This document shows positions 59,556 to 60,341 of a stretch of DNA of 60,341 nucleotides, piece by piece. Both the position numbers and the translations under genes were made by a program. Location of the stretch: contig CAMDBU010000015.1 of the NCBI GenBank assembly GCA_945889495.1, positions 1 through 60,341 of the forward strand, written 5' to 3'. Source of the stretch: Syntrophobacter sp. SbD2. GTDB taxonomy: Bacteria; Desulfobacterota; Binatia; UBA9968. The notes under the pieces were generated by a model. That model was not told the origin of the DNA. It was given only the letters and a program-made list of their open reading frames with translations, and made no database searches. Positions within the stretch are counted from its first letter, which is position 1. The number at the start of each line of letters is the position of its first letter.

Positions 59556-60199
59556 ATGGCTTCGACTCATTCCGCAGCTTCTATCTTAGTCCACCAACAA
59601 CGCCTGTTTGATAAGCTCACGACGTTTCGCGAGCTTGAGCAGCGAATCCAAGCGCTCCATGCGGAGATACCAAAGCGGTCGGCGATGCCTTCGAGATTTT
59701 CATCGAGGCCTACTTAGCCACGCAAGTAGCCTTACAGGCCGACAAGGTTTGGCTGGTTGGGCAGGTCCCACCACAAATAAGGCAGCAGCTGAACTTACCC
59801 GCCGACTCCAAAGGTATCGACGGCGTATTCCAGACCCATGGCGGCGCGTTGGTTCCCTACCAAGTTAAATTTCGCACTGAACGGGGAACGCTGAACTTCA
59901 CCGAAGTGGCCCCGTTTCTAGCGATCACCGAGCGGGCCAAAGACCGGATACTTTTCACCAACGCAAGCGCGCTGGCCACCGACGCGGCAAACCGGGACGC
60001 GTTGCGGGTGGTCCGGCGTGCCGACTTCCATCAACTGAGCGAGAATGACTTCCAAGTCATAGAGGCATGGTTAAAAGAGCTGCCAGGTCCGAAACCCGAG
60101 CTGGTTCCGCGTCCCCACCAGACGGAGGCAATCGAGCAGATCACCGCAGCCCTCAACGTCGACAACCGCAGAGGAATAAGGGGTCAAGTCCGCCCCTAG
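59556..60199 (+). pseudogene. frameshifted, truncated nuclease-helicase remnant
   Basis: Two frames join near 59660-59675: the first has LTTFRELEQRIQALHAE, the second GDAFEIFIEAYLATQVA, IDGVFQTHGG, VPYQVKFR and EVAPFLAITERAKDRILFTN. The D...QVK pattern fits a PD-(D/E)xK (Mrr-like) nuclease, and LVPRPHQTEAIEQITAAL is a helicase Q-motif start. The frame ends at 60199 before motif I. It is probably a decayed restriction or DNA-repair helicase. I cannot assign a system. The last 140 bases hold no gene. Confidence 0.6.
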
Positions 60200-60341
60200 C
60201 AGCCCGTGGTGAAAGTCGAGAATAAAGTGGGTGATCCGTGGTGATGAAGATCGACACTAACGACATAACGTACTAAAGTTTTCTGCATGGCGATGGGAAA
60301 ACGAAGACACGAAGAGCAGCGAGGGATGTGGGTTGCGGTGA

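Overview
The window looks like chromosome of an uncultured, GC-rich, Gram-negative bacterium. The gene style (orphan NMT1/SsuA-like periplasmic binding proteins, LLM-class flavin oxidoreductases, HDOD proteins, CimA, aspartokinase with TTG start) recalls soil or subsurface 'Deltaproteobacteria'/Binatota-like lineages. That placement is an inference from gene content, not a computed phylogeny. No rRNA, tRNA or CRISPR array was seen.

Region 1 (1-5,450) is accessory DNA. It opens with an AhpD-like gene broken by an in-frame UGA exactly where the second cysteine of the CxxC centre should be, followed at once by a SECIS-like hairpin, so it reads as a selenoprotein. Next come three minus-strand gene cassettes separated by attC-like recombination sites (about 889-4,362) with no integrase in view, i.e. 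a CALIN-type integron cassette cluster carrying a SIR2-like gene and two unknowns. A type II toxin-antitoxin pair (DUF4258 + YgiT zinc finger) sits between a truncated and a complete copy of an LLM-family gene.

Region 2 (5,450-24,950) is mostly plus-strand metabolic and envelope genes: LLM oxidoreductase, haem-oxygenase-fold protein, DegT-type PLP enzyme, a carboxyltransferase, a Phd/ParE pair, a secreted c-type cytochrome with a beta-propeller-like tail, an IS element whose transposase carries an N-terminal DruA-like DUF4338 domain, a VOC protein, a large membrane protein, an isocitrate-lyase/PEP-mutase family enzyme, two OmpA-like lipoprotein paralogues and a binding protein.

Region 3 (25,000-33,850, minus strand) is the most interesting. 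It is an island with a GrdB-like selenoprotein (UGA in a UGTC motif plus SECIS hairpin), two GrdE-like paralogues, three binding proteins without permeases and a DapA-like aldolase. GrdA, GrdC and GrdD are absent, and both GrdE-like proteins seem to lack the cysteine that normally becomes the pyruvoyl group. This suggests a reductive pathway related to, but distinct from, glycine/betaine/proline reductases.

Region 4 (33,880-47,260) holds a DUF433/DUF5615 toxin-antitoxin pair, a methyltransferase/MAPEG pair, an anaerobic sulfatase maturase-like radical SAM protein, a DUF6282 metal-dependent hydrolase, three HDOD proteins around a large multi-PAS histidine kinase with its LuxR-type regulator, and a degenerate receiver.

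Region 5 (47,400-58,500) is largely housekeeping: a flavoprotein/2Fe-2S pair, rnc, mtaB, mnmA, cysE, cimA, lysC, tsaE. The right edge (58,600-60,200) has a UPF0175/DUF3368 toxin-antitoxin pair with a frameshifted toxin and a frameshifted, truncated nuclease-helicase remnant. Many intergenic gaps hold inverted pairs of short degenerate tandem repeats resembling cyanobacterial STRR elements, and a few hold REP-like palindromes.
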